Shown: piece after piece, positions 1 through 9,411 of the stretch
How positions within the stretch are numbered: the first letter of the stretch is position 1
Layout of the letters: every line of letters starts with the position of its first letter
Source: an uncultured Carnobacterium sp.
GTDB lineage: Bacteria > Bacillota > Bacilli > Lactobacillales > Aerococcaceae
Assembly: GCA_937923125.1 (NCBI GenBank)
Contig: CALALK010000296.1
Coordinates: 1 to 11,505 of the forward strand
Reading direction: 5' to 3'
Length of the DNA: 11,505 nucleotides
The notes under the pieces: model-generated
What the model was told of the DNA's origin: nothing
The model's database searches: none
Seen by the model: only the letters and a program-made list of their open reading frames with translations
Position numbers and translations under genes: made by a program

Positions 1-442
1 ATTCGAAATAGAATTGTGATGGAGAAGGGATTGTGAATTTCACAATAACATCTTCGTCTTTCACTAAGTCACGTAAGAATTTGAAATGTTCTACGAATGG
101 GTGGTTATGTCCATCAATTGGAGCTGTTAATGTTGCCGTATCAGCTTTTGTTTCGACACCGTTAAATTTTAAACCGTGTTTACCTACCCTATGTTCTACG
201 CCGTTGAATCCCCAGAAGAAGTCAAGGTGCCAGTATGCGCGGCGGAATTCTCCGTCTGTAACGCCTTTTAATCCAGCAGCGATTTGTTTTTTAACAAGTT
301 CGCGGATTTCTTTATCTTCTACAGCTGTTAATTCTTCGCGTGTAATTTCTCCGTTTGCGAATTTTGCGCGTGCTTCTACTAATTCTTTTGGTCGTAAGAA
401 ACTTCCTACGTGGTCTACTCTAAATGGTGCATGTGTTGTCAT
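1..442 (-). CDS. MetE-core methionine synthase paralogue, second tandem copy (partial, C-terminus off the window)
   Basis: Seen: an open frame from ATG at 442 down to the left edge gives 147 codons without a stop, starting MTTHAPFRVDHVGSF and ending near IPSPSQFYFE. It matches the first 150 or so residues of the neighbouring gene over its whole length, sharing FRVDHVGSFLRPKELVEA, GEITREELTAVEDK, DGEFRR, YWHLDFFWG and HPFVEHFKFL. The start is supported by a TGGAGA ribosome site at 451-456 and by the same N-terminus as the paralogue. Family knowledge: this is the C-terminal catalytic half of cobalamin-independent methionine synthase (YxjG/YxjH type), which moves a methyl group to homocysteine. 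The zinc ligands lie in the missing part and cannot be checked. It begins 45 nt after the stop of the upstream copy with no terminator between, so it is probably co-transcribed and under the same T-box. Confidence 0.9.
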   Translation of the reverse strand, partial: MTTHAPFRVDHVGSFLRPKELVEARAKFANGEITREELTAVEDKEIRELVKKQIAAGLKGVTDGEFRRAYWHLDFFWGFNGVEHRVGKHGLKFNGVETKADTATLTAPIDGHNHPFVEHFKFLRDLVKDEDVIVKFTIPSPSQFYFE

Positions 443-487
443 ACGGTATTTCTCCAATCTATCTTTCAAATTCTAATGAAGTAGGAA

Positions 488-1624
488 TTATTCTCCCCAA
501 ACTTCACGAGCGATTTCTGAAATCAATGCGATTTTCTTCCATTGATCTTCTTCTGTTAAAATATTTCCTTCTTCTGTTGAAGCAAATCCACATTGTGTAC
601 TTAAGTATAAGTCTTCAAGTGGAACATACTCACTTGCTTCTTTAATACGAGCAATGACTTCATCTTTGTCTTCTAATTTTCCTGATTTAGAAGTGAGAAG
701 TCCTAGAACGACTTTCTTACCATTGTTTACTTTAGCTAGTGGCTTGAAGTCGCCGGCGCGGTCTGTATCGTATTCTAAGTAGTATGCATGTACGTTTTCA
801 TCCTCGAATAATGCGTCGCTCACTGAATCATAGCCACCTGAACATGCCCAAGTTGAGTGGTAGTTACCACGGCATACGTGAGTGTTCACAGTTAAATCTT
901 CTGGTAAATCTACTAGAATTCCGTTGTTTAATTCTAAGAATTCACGTTTGAGTTCTCTTCTTAATTCTTCAGGTGTTAAACCACTTTCTTTTGAGATAAT
1001 GTTTAAGATGTTATCATCTACGATAGCACCCCATGTACAGTCATCGATTTGTAAGAGACGGCAACCTGCATCGTATAATTCTTTAATCACTTGTCTGTAA
1101 GCAGCAATGATATCTTTAAAGAGTTCTTCTTTTGAAGGGTATACTGAGAAAGTTTGCTCAATATGCTCTGCGTCACGAACCAATTCCAAGTAAAATTGTG
1201 CTGGTGCAGGAATTGTTTGTTTTACGATGAAATCTTCATCCTCGAATTGTTTTAAGAATTTGAAGTGTTCTACGAATGGATGATTTTCACCAGTGATTTT
1301 CCCAACGACATCTGCTGAGTCAGGTTTTGTAATTTCATCGTGGAATGGGTATCCAATTTTCGCTTGAGTGTGATTCACTCCATTCAATCCCCAGAAGAAA
1401 TCTAAGTGCCAATATTGGCGACGGAATTCGCCGTCTGTGAATCCTTTTAATCCAGCTTTCTTTTGTTGTTCGACTAACTTTTCGATGGCTTTATCTTCGA
1501 CGGCTGTTAATTCCTCGCGTGTAATTTCTCCTTTTATAAATTTTTCTTTTGCTTCTACTAATTCTTTTGGACGTAAGAAACTTCCTACGTGATCGACTCT
1601 AAATGGTGCTTGTAATTTTGACAT
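488..1624 (-). CDS. MetE-core (YxjG/YxjH-like) 5-methyltetrahydropteroyltriglutamate--homocysteine methyltransferase family protein
   Basis: A 378-residue cytosolic protein made of the C-terminal barrel of cobalamin-independent methionine synthase; full MetE is about 750 residues, so the N-terminal folate-domain half is absent by design rather than by truncation. Seen: the zinc and homocysteine site is complete, with H249 and C251 in NTHVCRG, E284 in YYLEYDT and C345 in STQCGFAS, matching the His-Cys-Glu-Cys set of MetE. Other landmarks are DGEFRR (64-69) and LQIDDCTWG (191-199). The ATG at 1624 has AGGAGG at 1633-1638, 8 nt upstream. Inference: it makes methionine from homocysteine, but the methyl donor is uncertain because short MetE-core proteins lack the domain that helps hold the polyglutamyl folate. 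It is the first gene of a tandem pair behind a Met-type T-box leader, which supports a methionine role. In Bacillus subtilis the homologous yxjG/yxjH are under SAM riboswitches, so the control here differs. Confidence 0.93.
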   Translation of the reverse strand: MSKLQAPFRVDHVGSFLRPKELVEAKEKFIKGEITREELTAVEDKAIEKLVEQQKKAGLKGFTDGEFRRQYWHLDFFWGLNGVNHTQAKIGYPFHDEITKPDSADVVGKITGENHPFVEHFKFLKQFEDEDFIVKQTIPAPAQFYLELVRDAEHIEQTFSVYPSKEELFKDIIAAYRQVIKELYDAGCRLLQIDDCTWGAIVDDNILNIISKESGLTPEELRRELKREFLELNNGILVDLPEDLTVNTHVCRGNYHSTWACSGGYDSVSDALFEDENVHAYYLEYDTDRAGDFKPLAKVNNGKKVVLGLLTSKSGKLEDKDEVIARIKEASEYVPLEDLYLSTQCGFASTEEGNILTEEDQWKKIALISEIAREVWGE

Positions 1625-1640
1625 TGTACATTCCTCCTAT

Positions 1641-1917
1641 AAATAAAAAATCCTCACAGTATCGCTACTGCAAGGACGAAATTTTCGTGTTACCACCTTG
1701 TTTTGTAGAATCCTCACGAATCCTACCTTTTCGAGTACGCACACTGGGTGTTATACTCTACAGCTATAATGGGCTACCCATTTACGTCTAATGATTCGAC
1801 GTAAAATCACTCCGAGGCCATCTTCAAAAATTCAATTTCATCTCTTCCCACCAACCGAGACTCTCTTAGCAAATCTTATTTTCTACTCACCTGTTCTTTG
1901 TGATGTCTTATGAACAT
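1641..1917 (-). promoter_or_regulatory. T-box riboswitch leader, probably specific for tRNA-Met
   Basis: Reading the minus strand from the predicted start near 1917, the leader shows T-box elements in order. Stem I has AGTA (1887-1884), AGAGAG (1866-1861) and GGTTGGTG (1856-1849). The specifier region GAAGATGGCC has ATG at 1821-1819 followed by a purine, as expected. An 8-bp hairpin TTTACGTC/GACGTAAA lies at 1781-1805, and a GAGTA/TACTC stem at 1733-1758. The T-box core AAGGTGGTAACACG is at 1699-1686. The antiterminator can form between TTCGTG (1720-1715) and CACGAA (1689-1684), with UGGU (1695-1692) free to pair with the ACCA end of a tRNA with discriminator A, as in tRNA-Met. A terminator follows. 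Known: uncharged tRNA stabilises the antiterminator and switches on the downstream genes. The AUG reading is inferred from position and fits the two methionine synthase genes it precedes; GCC (Ala), just after it, is the only rival in that loop. Confidence 0.93.
1645..1675 (-). terminator. Regulated intrinsic terminator of the T-box leader
   Basis: On the minus strand CCTTGCAGT (1675-1667) pairs with ACTGTGAGG (1660-1652) around a 6-nt loop AGCGAT, with two G-U pairs, followed by A and six T (1650-1645). The ribosome site for the first methyltransferase gene begins only about 7 nt later. The CCTTG arm can also pair with CAAGG at 1700-1696 inside the T-box core, so the core, the antiterminator and this hairpin are mutually competing structures. 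Confidence 0.88.
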
Positions 1918-1923
1918 GCTCTT

Positions 1924-1952
1924 AGGATAACAGAGAACAAACCGCATAGCAA
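1924..1952 (-). promoter_or_regulatory. Sigma-A-type promoter for the T-box/methionine synthase operon
   Basis: Minus strand: -35 TTGCTA (1952-1947), a 17-nt spacer, and -10 TATCCT (1929-1924), placing the start near 1917, just before the first T-box stem. The -10 box departs from TATAAT at two positions. The position relative to the leader is the main support. Confidence 0.6.
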
Positions 1953-1984
1953 TAGGTTTTCTTATACCGTTTTTCTATCGTTCG

Positions 1985-2033
1985 TTATAACTATTAGCTA
2001 TATACTACAAAATACCTATAAAACTAGTTATAA
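1985..2033. repeat. 9-bp inverted repeat in AT-rich spacer
   Basis: TTATAACTA (1985-1993) and its exact complement TAGTTATAA (2025-2033) are separated by 31 nt. The pair lies between the terminator of the ABC operon and the promoter of the methionine operon and partly overlaps the U-tail of the terminator. It could be an operator or a back-up terminator stem, or chance in AT-rich sequence. No other gene or element is seen in this spacer. Confidence 0.4.
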
Positions 2034-2063
2034 AAAAAGACTTAGAGATAATCTCTAAGTCTT
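2031..2063 (-). terminator. Rho-independent terminator of the ABC transporter operon
   Basis: A perfect 12-bp stem (AAGACTTAGAGA at 2063-2052 in minus-strand reading, with its complement at 2048-2037) closes on the 3-nt loop TTA and runs into a seven-T tail (2038-2032). It starts 6 nt after the permease stop codon. The plus-strand side lacks a T tract, so it acts in one direction. Confidence 0.95.
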
Positions 2064-2069
2064 ACATCA

Positions 2070-3713
2070 TTATTCAGAATCGACTAATTCATGTAATTTT
2101 TTCTTATAGTAGAATGTTGCAAAAATCGATAACCCAAGAATCAAGACAACATACGCAATGGTAATGAACCAAACGAAGGTACGATTCCATTCTGGTAAGT
2201 GGATTAATAAATAAATCGCTCCGAAGATAAATCCAAAGAGAACCCCGACAAAAATGATCGACTTCACTCCGCTACGCATACGGTTTAAGAGTTCAATCAC
2301 ATTCGTCCAAGTTGGAGTAAAGAGTTTCAAGTCTCTCGCATATCCCCAACGGCTTAGTCCTAGACTGATGATTCCCCATGAGAGAATGATGCCCAAGGTC
2401 ATATAAATCGGTAAGCGAAGTACCGTACAAATGACCGTCATAAGAATGACCGGAATCGCAGACTGAATCGCAAAGAGAATCCAGAATTTACGTTCTAAAA
2501 ATTGATGCATATCGAATGGAAGAACTTTTAGATAATAATAGTTTTCCCGTTCGAGTGAAATTCCGACCGCTAATAAGTTGTTTCCTCCTGTATTGAAGAA
2601 TGCAATGAAGGTAATAAGCATCGCAAATGGTAAGAAAGTATTTAGATTTAGGAAATTCATAAAACTAAATTCTGTAGGACCACTCGAAAAATTTAAAACT
2701 GTTGGAAGAAGCAAGAGATATGGTAATATTCCTGCAGCAATAATCGTTTGCGTTAATACAGAACCTTCCATTAATTGGCGAAGGGTATAGCGAATCATGA
2801 ATTTTGTTGAAAGCTTGTTGCCATCTAACTCCATTTCTTTTACACGTTCGACTTTTACTTTCGAAGACGATGTTTGCGAAACAGCTTGATAGAAGTTTGG
2901 CAATACAATGAACTTCACGAGTAGTAAAATCGCCACAAATACTAAAATCACTAATCCAATTGTTGGATAAACACTCATATCGAATGGATTTAATATCGCT
3001 TTATAGAAGGCAAGTACTGGTTGAAGGAAAATTGGCATTTCTCCTGTTATAAAAGTATTCACCACGGATTTTGACAAAATCATTTGATAGCCAATAATGG
3101 CCCCAAGAGAAATCCCAAAAATTAAAACATTCGCAATCACGGATTGATATTTTCTAAAGAGCGGAATCTTCGCTAGGAAGAAGCAGAGAAGAAACATCAA
3201 TACGTAAACAGTCGCACTGAGTACAAGTGCCCCGATTAAGGCAATTGGAATCGTAAGGAGGAAGTTCCCCCCTGAAAAATACACATGGATTCCAAATAGC
3301 ATTACGATTGGAAGAAATCCTTGCAATGTAGCCACTACAATCGAAAGGCTCTTCCCAAGAACGACTTCTAATTCCGTAAAGGCATAAGGTAAATACGATT
3401 CGAAATCTTTACTTTCATAAAAGACATTGTAAACAGCTGGCAATGCTTGCGAAATTAAAATCATCAAGAATAAGAAAACCGTACTCGCAAATTGAAGTGG
3501 AGGGTATGAACGTCCCGAAATCGCTCCAGGAATTCCAAATAAAGCTCCAAACATCACCGCAAATAGTAATTGCTGCATCAATGTTTTCATCGCCACATTC
3601 ACGGGTTTCGATGGATTTTTCGCCTGTTTCTTTCGATAATTTTGTAATTGTGCCGGTTGCGTCGCAAAAATTAAATTGGTCTTCACCAGCGTAAGAATTC
3701 GATTAAACCGCAT
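2070..3713 (-). CDS. ABC-2-like exporter permease, polytopic membrane protein
   Basis: A 547-residue integral membrane protein, membrane partner of the ATPase encoded just upstream. Seen: about 11-12 hydrophobic segments by eye, near residues 47-66, 74-95, 122-145, 152-181, 191-213, 251-272, 322-341, 360-374, 411-431, 436-454, 485-505 and 513-536. The cytosolic start is basic (KTNLIFATQPAQLQNYRKKQ), and a charged loop near 281-307 splits the protein into two halves. The length is about twice that of a simple ABC-2 subunit, so one chain may supply the whole membrane domain. The ATG at 3713 has AGAAGGAG at 3723-3730 and overlaps the ATPase stop by 11 nt, giving translational coupling. It resembles the large uncharacterised permeases paired with a single ATPase in Firmicutes. 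The substrate cannot be read from sequence; lipid, peptide or drug export are all possible. There is no substrate-binding protein gene nearby, which argues against import. Confidence 0.85.
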   Translation of the reverse strand: MRFNRILTLVKTNLIFATQPAQLQNYRKKQAKNPSKPVNVAMKTLMQQLLFAVMFGALFGIPGAISGRSYPPLQFASTVFLFLMILISQALPAVYNVFYESKDFESYLPYAFTELEVVLGKSLSIVVATLQGFLPIVMLFGIHVYFSGGNFLLTIPIALIGALVLSATVYVLMFLLCFFLAKIPLFRKYQSVIANVLIFGISLGAIIGYQMILSKSVVNTFITGEMPIFLQPVLAFYKAILNPFDMSVYPTIGLVILVFVAILLLVKFIVLPNFYQAVSQTSSSKVKVERVKEMELDGNKLSTKFMIRYTLRQLMEGSVLTQTIIAAGILPYLLLLPTVLNFSSGPTEFSFMNFLNLNTFLPFAMLITFIAFFNTGGNNLLAVGISLERENYYYLKVLPFDMHQFLERKFWILFAIQSAIPVILMTVICTVLRLPIYMTLGIILSWGIISLGLSRWGYARDLKLFTPTWTNVIELLNRMRSGVKSIIFVGVLFGFIFGAIYLLIHLPEWNRTFVWFITIAYVVLILGLSIFATFYYKKKLHELVDSE

Positions 3714-4446
3714 GTGAATCCACTCCTTCTTGTCTACCGGCTAGTGATAAGTAGATTTCTTCAAGCGTGCTTTCTGGTTGTTGGCCTTTCAACTCTTGAA
3801 TCGTACCGTAGAAGAGTAGTTTTCCTTTTTTCAAAATGGCAATCTTATCGCAGAGTTGTTCTGCCACTTCTAAAACGTGTGTCGAGAAGAGAACGGTATT
3901 GCCTTTATCGGCATGTTCGCGCATTAATTTCTTCAAGTCATAAGAAGCTTGTGGGTCAAGACCCGTCATTGGTTCATCGAGTACCCAAATTTCAGGGTCT
4001 GATAAAAGCGCTCCGATGACGAATACCTTTTGACGCATCCCGTGTGAGAACGAATCAATAACTTCATAGCGATGTCCTTCGAAATCAAATAATTCTAGTA
4101 AATAAGCAAGACGACTTTCTACTTCGTCTAGAGTCATTCCATAAGAAGAAGCGACTAATTCCCAGAATTCATTCGCTGTTAAACGTAGGAATAGGTCTGG
4201 ACTATCGGCCACATAGCCAATTTTTTCTTTAATGGCTAGACGATTAGATGACAATTCTTGTCCGTCCACAATAATTTCTCCGCTTGTTGGATGAATGACG
4301 CTCACGAGTGATTTAATCGTGGTTGATTTACCAGCCCCGTTATGTCCGATTAATCCAATAATTTTTCCACTTTCAATTGTTAAGTTAAGTCCATCTAAAG
4401 CGACAGTTTGATCATATACTTTTGATACATTAAGAAATTCAATCAT
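3703..4446 (-). CDS. ABC transporter ATP-binding protein (exporter type)
   Basis: A 247-residue cytosolic ATPase that powers the permease encoded next. Seen: Walker A GHNGAGKST (34-42), ABC signature SHGMRQK (134-140, an LSGGQ variant usual in ABC-2 exporters), Walker B WVLDEP (154-159) with catalytic E158, D-loop GLD (162-164) and switch histidine H190 in STHVLE. At the Q-loop the sequence reads GYVADSPDLF (77-86), with no glutamine at the usual place; Asp81 or Ser82 occupies it. The C-terminus after about residue 210 is short and has no regulatory domain. The ATG at 4446 has AAGGAGG 7 nt upstream. It is the first gene of a two-gene operon ending at the terminator at 2031-2063. It resembles ATPases of the CcmA/YhaQ/EcsA-like group, but a specific name is not justified. 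Confidence 0.93.
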   Translation of the reverse strand: MIEFLNVSKVYDQTVALDGLNLTIESGKIIGLIGHNGAGKSTTIKSLVSVIHPTSGEIIVDGQELSSNRLAIKEKIGYVADSPDLFLRLTANEFWELVASSYGMTLDEVESRLAYLLELFDFEGHRYEVIDSFSHGMRQKVFVIGALLSDPEIWVLDEPMTGLDPQASYDLKKLMREHADKGNTVLFSTHVLEVAEQLCDKIAILKKGKLLFYGTIQELKGQQPESTLEEIYLSLAGRQEGVDSHAV

Positions 4447-4478
4447 ATTTATTCCTCCTTATGGATTGTTTCACCCTT

Positions 4479-4484
4479 ATTATA
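4479..4484 (-). promoter_or_regulatory. -10 box of the ABC transporter operon promoter
   Basis: A perfect TATAAT in minus-strand reading, with a predicted start about 7 nt downstream and a leader of roughly 26 nt to the ATG at 4446. No good TTGACA-like -35 box is present at 16-18 nt; that position falls inside the proximal copy of the A/T-tract repeat at 4499-4518. This suggests that a bound protein or DNA curvature aids or blocks the polymerase. Confidence 0.65.
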
Positions 4485-4498
4485 CAGCTAATAATACT

Positions 4499-4539
4499 AA
4501 AAAATAGTACTTTTTTGCGTAAAAAGAGTATTTTTTTGC
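4499..4539. repeat. Two direct A-tract/TACT/T-tract repeats at the ABC operon promoter
   Basis: On the minus strand, GCAAAAAAATACTCTTTTT (4539-4521) and GCAAAAAAGTACTATTTTTT (4518-4499) have the same layout, repeating every 21 nt or about two helical turns. Each unit is itself roughly palindromic (A-run, TACT, T-run). The proximal copy covers the place where the -35 box of the operon should lie. The spacing and position fit a pair of operator sites for a dimeric regulator; chance in AT-rich DNA is the alternative. Confidence 0.5.
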
Positions 4540-4592
4540 TAAAAATCTCTTTTTAACATTTTAGGAATGTTTCTTTTTTTACAGCGGAATAA

Positions 4593-4835
4593 TTAGAAAC
4601 TGAATCATAAAAGCACTCATTAAGATTACGAAGAATCATACGAATTCTATAATAGTGGTAATGGGGGTTGGCATTAAATGCGAAAAAGAGGGAGTAAGAA
4701 ATAAATTTCTTACTCCCTCTTTGAGGCTTTAAAGGTGAGAGACACAAGGCTCGAGCCGGTGCCCTATTACCACTATTATGAAGATATCCGTAAGGATTCG
4801 TAGTAATCGATTTTATAGAGCTATTCAGTCTCTTA
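4593..4835. repeat. Large imperfect inverted repeat (about 243 bp) enclosing the gyrA terminator
   Basis: Three pairs of complementary segments are nested. An exact 14-bp pair, ATAATAGTGGTAAT (4649-4662) and ATTACCACTATTAT (4766-4779), is flanked on its inner side by GGG/CCC. An outer pair, TTAGAAACTGAAT (4593-4605) and ATTCAGTCTCTTA (4823-4835), matches at 11 of 13 positions and has exactly the same symmetry centre as the 14-bp pair. The segments between them (4606-4648 and 4780-4822) are equal in length but diverged and align only with gaps. At the centre sits the 17-bp terminator stem. No open frame inside looks real. The right arm ends 5 bp before the gyrA stop codon. It could be a miniature inverted-repeat element, an old inverted duplication, or a structured 3' RNA. 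No target-site duplication was seen. Confidence 0.55.
4683..4722 (-). terminator. Rho-independent terminator downstream of gyrA
   Basis: On the minus strand a perfect 17-bp stem (AAAGAGGGAGTAAGAAA at 4722-4706 with its complement at 4701-4685) closes on loop TTTA and ends in a run of five T (4687-4683). It lies 117 nt after the gyrA stop, unusually far. It should end the yaaA-recF-gyrB-gyrA transcript. The plus-strand side ends in only three T. Confidence 0.9.
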
Positions 4836-4839
4836 CTGA

Positions 4840-7425
4840 TTATTCATTTTCTTCATCAACTAATTGTTGCGCAAAGTCTTTCATATTGCCTTTGATAGCT
4901 TCATCTGAAAGGGATGCAGTTGGATTTTCTGTTGCTACTGATTCAGTCGATGAGTCAGTGGCAAGAGAATCTTCTTCTGTTTCTTCTTCGCGGTCTACAA
5001 TCGCTAATGAACTTACAATCGCATCTTGATCGAGACGCATCATACGAACTCCAAGTGCGCCACGGCCTGTTTGAGACACGTCTTCGGCATGGAATCTGAT
5101 GATAACCCCTTTATTCGTCATGATGAGTAAGTCTTCGTCTCCAGTTACAGTACGTAGGCAGACAAGTGGTCCATTTTTCTCGGTAATACGAAGTGTACGA
5201 ACCCCTTTCACGCCACGGCCTTTCAATGCGTATTCAGAAGCTGCTGTACGTTTTCCGTACCCTTTCTCGCTGACCACTAATACTTCACGGTCTGGCGTTA
5301 AAATATCCATTCCGATGACATAGTCGCCCTCACGTAGAGAAACCCCACGAACACCTGAAGCGGTACGACCCATCGCACGAACTTTATCTTCATGGAAGCT
5401 TACAGCATTACCGTGATACGTTCCGAGGATGATTCCATCATTTCCGCTTGTGACCACTACACGGATGAGTTCATCATCTTCGCGTAATTGGATGGCACGT
5501 AGACCATTTGTACGGATATTCTTGAATTCTGATAGACGAACACGTTTAACTGTTCCACGTAATGTTGTGAAGAACAAGTAACGTTCTGATTCATCTGATT
5601 CTGGAACACTGATAATCGCTTGAATTTTCTCAGCTGAATCAATGTTTAATAAGTTGATGACTGGTAATCCTTTTGCAGTACGGCTATATTCAGGAATTTC
5701 ATACCCTTTTGCTTGGTAAACTTTCCCTGTATTCGTAAAGAAGAGGAGTGAATCGTGTGTTGAACATGAAATCATGTTTTCCACGTAGTCATCATCATGG
5801 ACGCTCATTCCTTGAACCCCACGTCCTCCACGGCGTTGTGCCTTGAATTCAGTGTTGGCAAGACGTTTGATATATCCATTCTTCGTTAATGTAATGACAA
5901 CATCTTCTTGTTCGATTAAATCTTCATCTTCAAGGCTTAATGCTTCTCCGACTAATAATTCTGTACGACGAGGATTGTCGAAACGTTGTTGGATTTCAAG
6001 AAGCTCTTGTTCGATGATTTCGTAACGAAGTTCTTCGCTCGCTAATACTTTTTCTAAGTATTGAATCGTTGCTTGTAATTCGTTGTATTCTGCATCGATT
6101 TTCTCGCGTTCTAATCCTGTTAAACGAACCATACGCATATCAAGAATCGCTTGTGCTTGTTTATCGCTTAAGCCGTATTCATTCATGAAGCGGTCTTTGG
6201 CGATATCTCCACTTGCTGAACTTCTTAAGATGGCCACAATCGCATCGATATGGTCTAAAGCGATTTGTAACCCTTCTAAGATGTGAGCGCGGTCTTCCGC
6301 TTTTTTCTTATCGAATAAGCTACGACGACGAACCACTTCTTCTTGGTGATCTAAGTAGTGGCGTAAAATTTCTTTTAAGCTCAATACTTTTGGCTCTTGA
6401 TTTACAATCGCAAGCATATTGAATCCGAAGTTTGATTGTAATGGTGTTAATTTGTATAAATTATTTAATACAACGGATGCTGAAACATCACGACGCACTT
6501 CAATCACGACACGCATTCCCACACGGTCAGATTCATCGTTTAAGTAAGTAATGCCTTCGATTTTCTTCTCGTGGTGTAATTGTGCGATACGTTCTACTAA
6601 ACGCGCTTTATTTACCATATATGGTAATTCAGTGATGATGATGCGTTCTTTTCCGTTTTTCAATTCTTCGATTTGTACGCGTCCACGAACCGTAATTGAT
6701 CCACGTCCTGTTTCGTACGCACGACGAATTCCAGATTTACCTAAGACAATTCCTCCAGTTGGGAAGTCAGGTCCAGGGAGAGCTTCCATCAATTCAGTAG
6801 TGGTTACATCAGGGTTCTTCATTAATAAGTGAAGAGCAGAGATGACTTCCGCCAAGTTATGTGGTGGAATATTCGTTGCCATCCCTACGGCAATCCCTGT
6901 TGCACCGTTGACTAATAAGTTTGGAATACGTGCTGGTAATACTTCCGGTTCACGTTCTGTTGAATCGTAGTTATCACGGAAATTAATCGTATCTTTGTTA
7001 ATATCGCGAAGCATTTCAAGAGCAATTTTACTCATACGAGCCTCTGTATAACGCATCGCAGCAGCTCCGTCTCCATCGACAGAACCAAAGTTACCGTGAC
7101 CATCGATTAATGGGTAACGGTATGAGAAATCTTGTGCCATACGAACCATGGCATCGTAAATTGCAGAGTCACCGTGTGGGTGATATTTACCCATTACGTC
7201 CCCGACAATACGCGCAGATTTTTTATGCGGTTTGTCCGGTGTCACTCCAAGTTCACTCATTCCATATAAAATACGACGGTGTACTGGTTTTAATCCATCG
7301 CGTACATCTGGTAGGGCACGCGATACAATAACACTCATCGAATACTCTAGAAATGATTTACGCATCGTTTGTACTAAATCAGTTGATTCAAAAGTTTCTT
7401 CAAAGTGTTTCACTTCTTCAGACAT
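4840..7425 (-). CDS. gyrA: DNA gyrase subunit A
   Basis: The 861-residue breakage-reunion subunit of the A2B2 type II topoisomerase that introduces negative supercoils with GyrB. Seen: winged-helix core with catalytic Tyr126 in AAMRYTEAR, and the quinolone region [19 protein letters not shown] (80-98) with Ser87 and Asp91 at the places of E. coli Ser83 and Asp87. Ser87 is the susceptible-type residue; many Gram-positive GyrA proteins carry Glu rather than Asp at the second place. The GyrA box QRRGGRG (530-536) opens the C-terminal DNA-wrapping beta-pinwheel and distinguishes this from ParC. After the pinwheel comes a 51-residue acidic, Ser/Thr-rich tail (about 811-861), which explains the length above the usual 810-840. 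The ATG at 7425 has AAGGAG at 7434-7439. It is the last gene of the operon, 45 nt after gyrB. Confidence 0.98.
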   Translation of the reverse strand: MSEEVKHFEETFESTDLVQTMRKSFLEYSMSVIVSRALPDVRDGLKPVHRRILYGMSELGVTPDKPHKKSARIVGDVMGKYHPHGDSAIYDAMVRMAQDFSYRYPLIDGHGNFGSVDGDGAAAMRYTEARMSKIALEMLRDINKDTINFRDNYDSTEREPEVLPARIPNLLVNGATGIAVGMATNIPPHNLAEVISALHLLMKNPDVTTTELMEALPGPDFPTGGIVLGKSGIRRAYETGRGSITVRGRVQIEELKNGKERIIITELPYMVNKARLVERIAQLHHEKKIEGITYLNDESDRVGMRVVIEVRRDVSASVVLNNLYKLTPLQSNFGFNMLAIVNQEPKVLSLKEILRHYLDHQEEVVRRRSLFDKKKAEDRAHILEGLQIALDHIDAIVAILRSSASGDIAKDRFMNEYGLSDKQAQAILDMRMVRLTGLEREKIDAEYNELQATIQYLEKVLASEELRYEIIEQELLEIQQRFDNPRRTELLVGEALSLEDEDLIEQEDVVITLTKNGYIKRLANTEFKAQRRGGRGVQGMSVHDDDYVENMISCSTHDSLLFFTNTGKVYQAKGYEIPEYSRTAKGLPVINLLNIDSAEKIQAIISVPESDESERYLFFTTLRGTVKRVRLSEFKNIRTNGLRAIQLREDDELIRVVVTSGNDGIILGTYHGNAVSFHEDKVRAMGRTASGVRGVSLREGDYVIGMDILTPDREVLVVSEKGYGKRTAASEYALKGRGVKGVRTLRITEKNGPLVCLRTVTGDEDLLIMTNKGVIIRFHAEDVSQTGRGALGVRMMRLDQDAIVSSLAIVDREEETEEDSLATDSSTESVATENPTASLSDEAIKGNMKDFAQQLVDEENE

Positions 7426-7470
7426 AATTCGTCTCCTTTTCTATTCTTCTCTTCAAATTCGATTACTGGA

Positions 7471-9411
<1,941 letters not shown>

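Noticed and set aside
33..476. 147-codon plus-strand open frame over the left-edge gene
   Set aside because: It lies antisense to a clear methyltransferase-family gene whose minus-strand frame matches its paralogue; the plus frame is a shadow.
1625..1920. SAM (S-box) riboswitch, expected from the B. subtilis yxjG/yxjH precedent
   Set aside because: The leader instead carries AGTA, AGAGAG, GGTTGGTG and GGTGGTAACACG with an antiterminator/terminator pair, which are T-box marks.
4553..4747. 64-codon minus-strand open frame in the gyrA downstream spacer
   Set aside because: It runs through the terminator stem and inverted repeat, has no ribosome site and no protein-like character.
4748..4757. 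Palindrome GGCTCGAGCC
   Set aside because: Ten bases only, inside the larger inverted repeat, with no independent support as a site.
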